A stretch of 40,206 nt of DNA from an uncultured Clostridia bacterium (lineage in GTDB: Bacteria; Bacillota; Clostridia; Oscillospirales; Acutalibacteraceae), in assembly GCA_947631945.1 (NCBI GenBank), contig CANRNI010000025.1, forward strand, positions 1-40,206, written 5' to 3'. The translations under genes and the position numbers were made by a program. Shown here in pieces: positions 40,126 to 40,206 of this stretch. Positions within the stretch are counted from its first letter, which is position 1. Every line of letters starts with the position of its first letter. A model generated the notes under the pieces. The model was not told where the DNA came from and searched no databases. It was given only the letters and a program-made list of their open reading frames with translations.

Positions 40126-40206
40126 ATGTGGCATGACATAATTAGAGTTTTTCCGAGGCGGACATCGTACACGCCCGATGATGATATGGCGTTTGTCGGT
40201 TATCCG
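40126..40206 (+). CDS. Phage-type protein, 5' part only
   Basis: The first 27 residues (MWHDIIRVFPRRTSYTPDD and onwards) of a gene cut by the window edge. RVFPRRTSYTPDDDMAFVGYP resembles the N-terminus of a clostridial phage protein family that precedes predicted radical-SAM-like or DNA-modification genes; I cannot name it with confidence. GGAGATG lies 10 bp upstream. Confidence 0.55.
   Translation, partial: MWHDIIRVFPRRTSYTPDDDMAFVGYP

Larger units (their letters stand above)
31433..40206. mobile_element. Integrative element or prophage inserted at tRNA-Pro(GGG), right end outside the window
   Basis: Starting at the tRNA 3' end there is a tyrosine integrase, then a membrane protein, repressor and cro-like genes in divergent arrangement, a DUF4145-like pair, a rightward early cassette of small genes, SSB, a Lin1244/DnaD-like replication protein, a DUF1064 protein and further phage-type genes up to the window edge. 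No structural, lysis, relaxase or conjugation gene is seen, so prophage and ICE cannot be told apart. No second copy of the tRNA 3' end occurs in the window. Bases 32850-36300 are visibly more AT-rich than the chromosome. Confidence 0.85.

Overview
The window looks like a chromosomal segment of an anaerobic Gram-positive clostridium of the Oscillospiraceae/Ruminococcaceae type. The evidence is the Firmicutes order rimP-nusA-ylxR-ylxQ-infB-rbfA, strong AGGAGG ribosome-binding sites, frequent GTG/TTG starts, secreted proteins with dockerin modules and a BspA-type leucine-rich surface protein. The genus assignment is inference.

Layout. (1) 1-12.7 kb is housekeeping: rpmB; a leftward tsaE-tsaB-rpiB operon (t6A tRNA modification plus a sugar isomerase); rodA (cell-wall elongation); maf; and a long leftward translation/RNA operon rimP-nusA-ylxR-ylxQ-infB-rbfA-nrnA-truB-ribF, driven by a clear promoter at 12.66-12.69 kb with a terminator-like hairpin in its leader. 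(2) 12.7-31.3 kb is mixed accessory and metabolic: a secreted GLUG/Ig-like surface protein downstream of a cobalamin riboswitch and terminator, gdhA, trmB, a GH29 fucosidase, an SDR epimerase fused to a zinc ribbon, a hexapeptide acetyltransferase, a dockerin-bearing BspA-like protein, small regulators, an FAD/Rieske oxidoreductase, a dockerin protein with a beta-lactamase-like domain whose nucleophile is Cys, and a histidine-phosphatase homologue lacking its catalytic His. (3) 31.36 kb to the right edge is a tRNA-Pro(GGG) gene followed by an integrative element or prophage: integrase, YHYH-motif membrane protein, divergent repressor/cro-like switch, a DUF4145-like pair, early-gene cassette, SSB, replication-type protein, DUF1064 protein. 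Its other end lies outside the window.

The most striking signal is at 25.55-26.25 kb: three tandem leftward non-coding RNA genes. Each has the same promoter (TTGATT-17 bp-TAAGAT/TAAAAT), starts at a conserved GCAACG, forms a long stem whose sequence is almost completely different in each copy but still base-paired, carries an invariant apical motif, and ends in an invariant tail with a rho-independent terminator. The apical motif is complementary to the tail, and the tail has two mutually exclusive hairpins, so a pseudoknot-controlled switch is possible. I do not recognise the family. The last copy also sits as a potential leader of the BspA-like gene.

A second theme is dispersed fold-back repeats of about 178 bp. 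Six near-complete copies plus one deletion derivative share one core but carry two unrelated sets of terminal inverted repeats, and three of them supply the stop codon of the neighbouring gene. A second fold-back family (18.60 and 22.85 kb) also swaps its ends around a conserved inner hairpin, and one of its copies supplies a stop codon too. Two inverted copies bracket the surface-protein gene at 12.9-15.5 kb.
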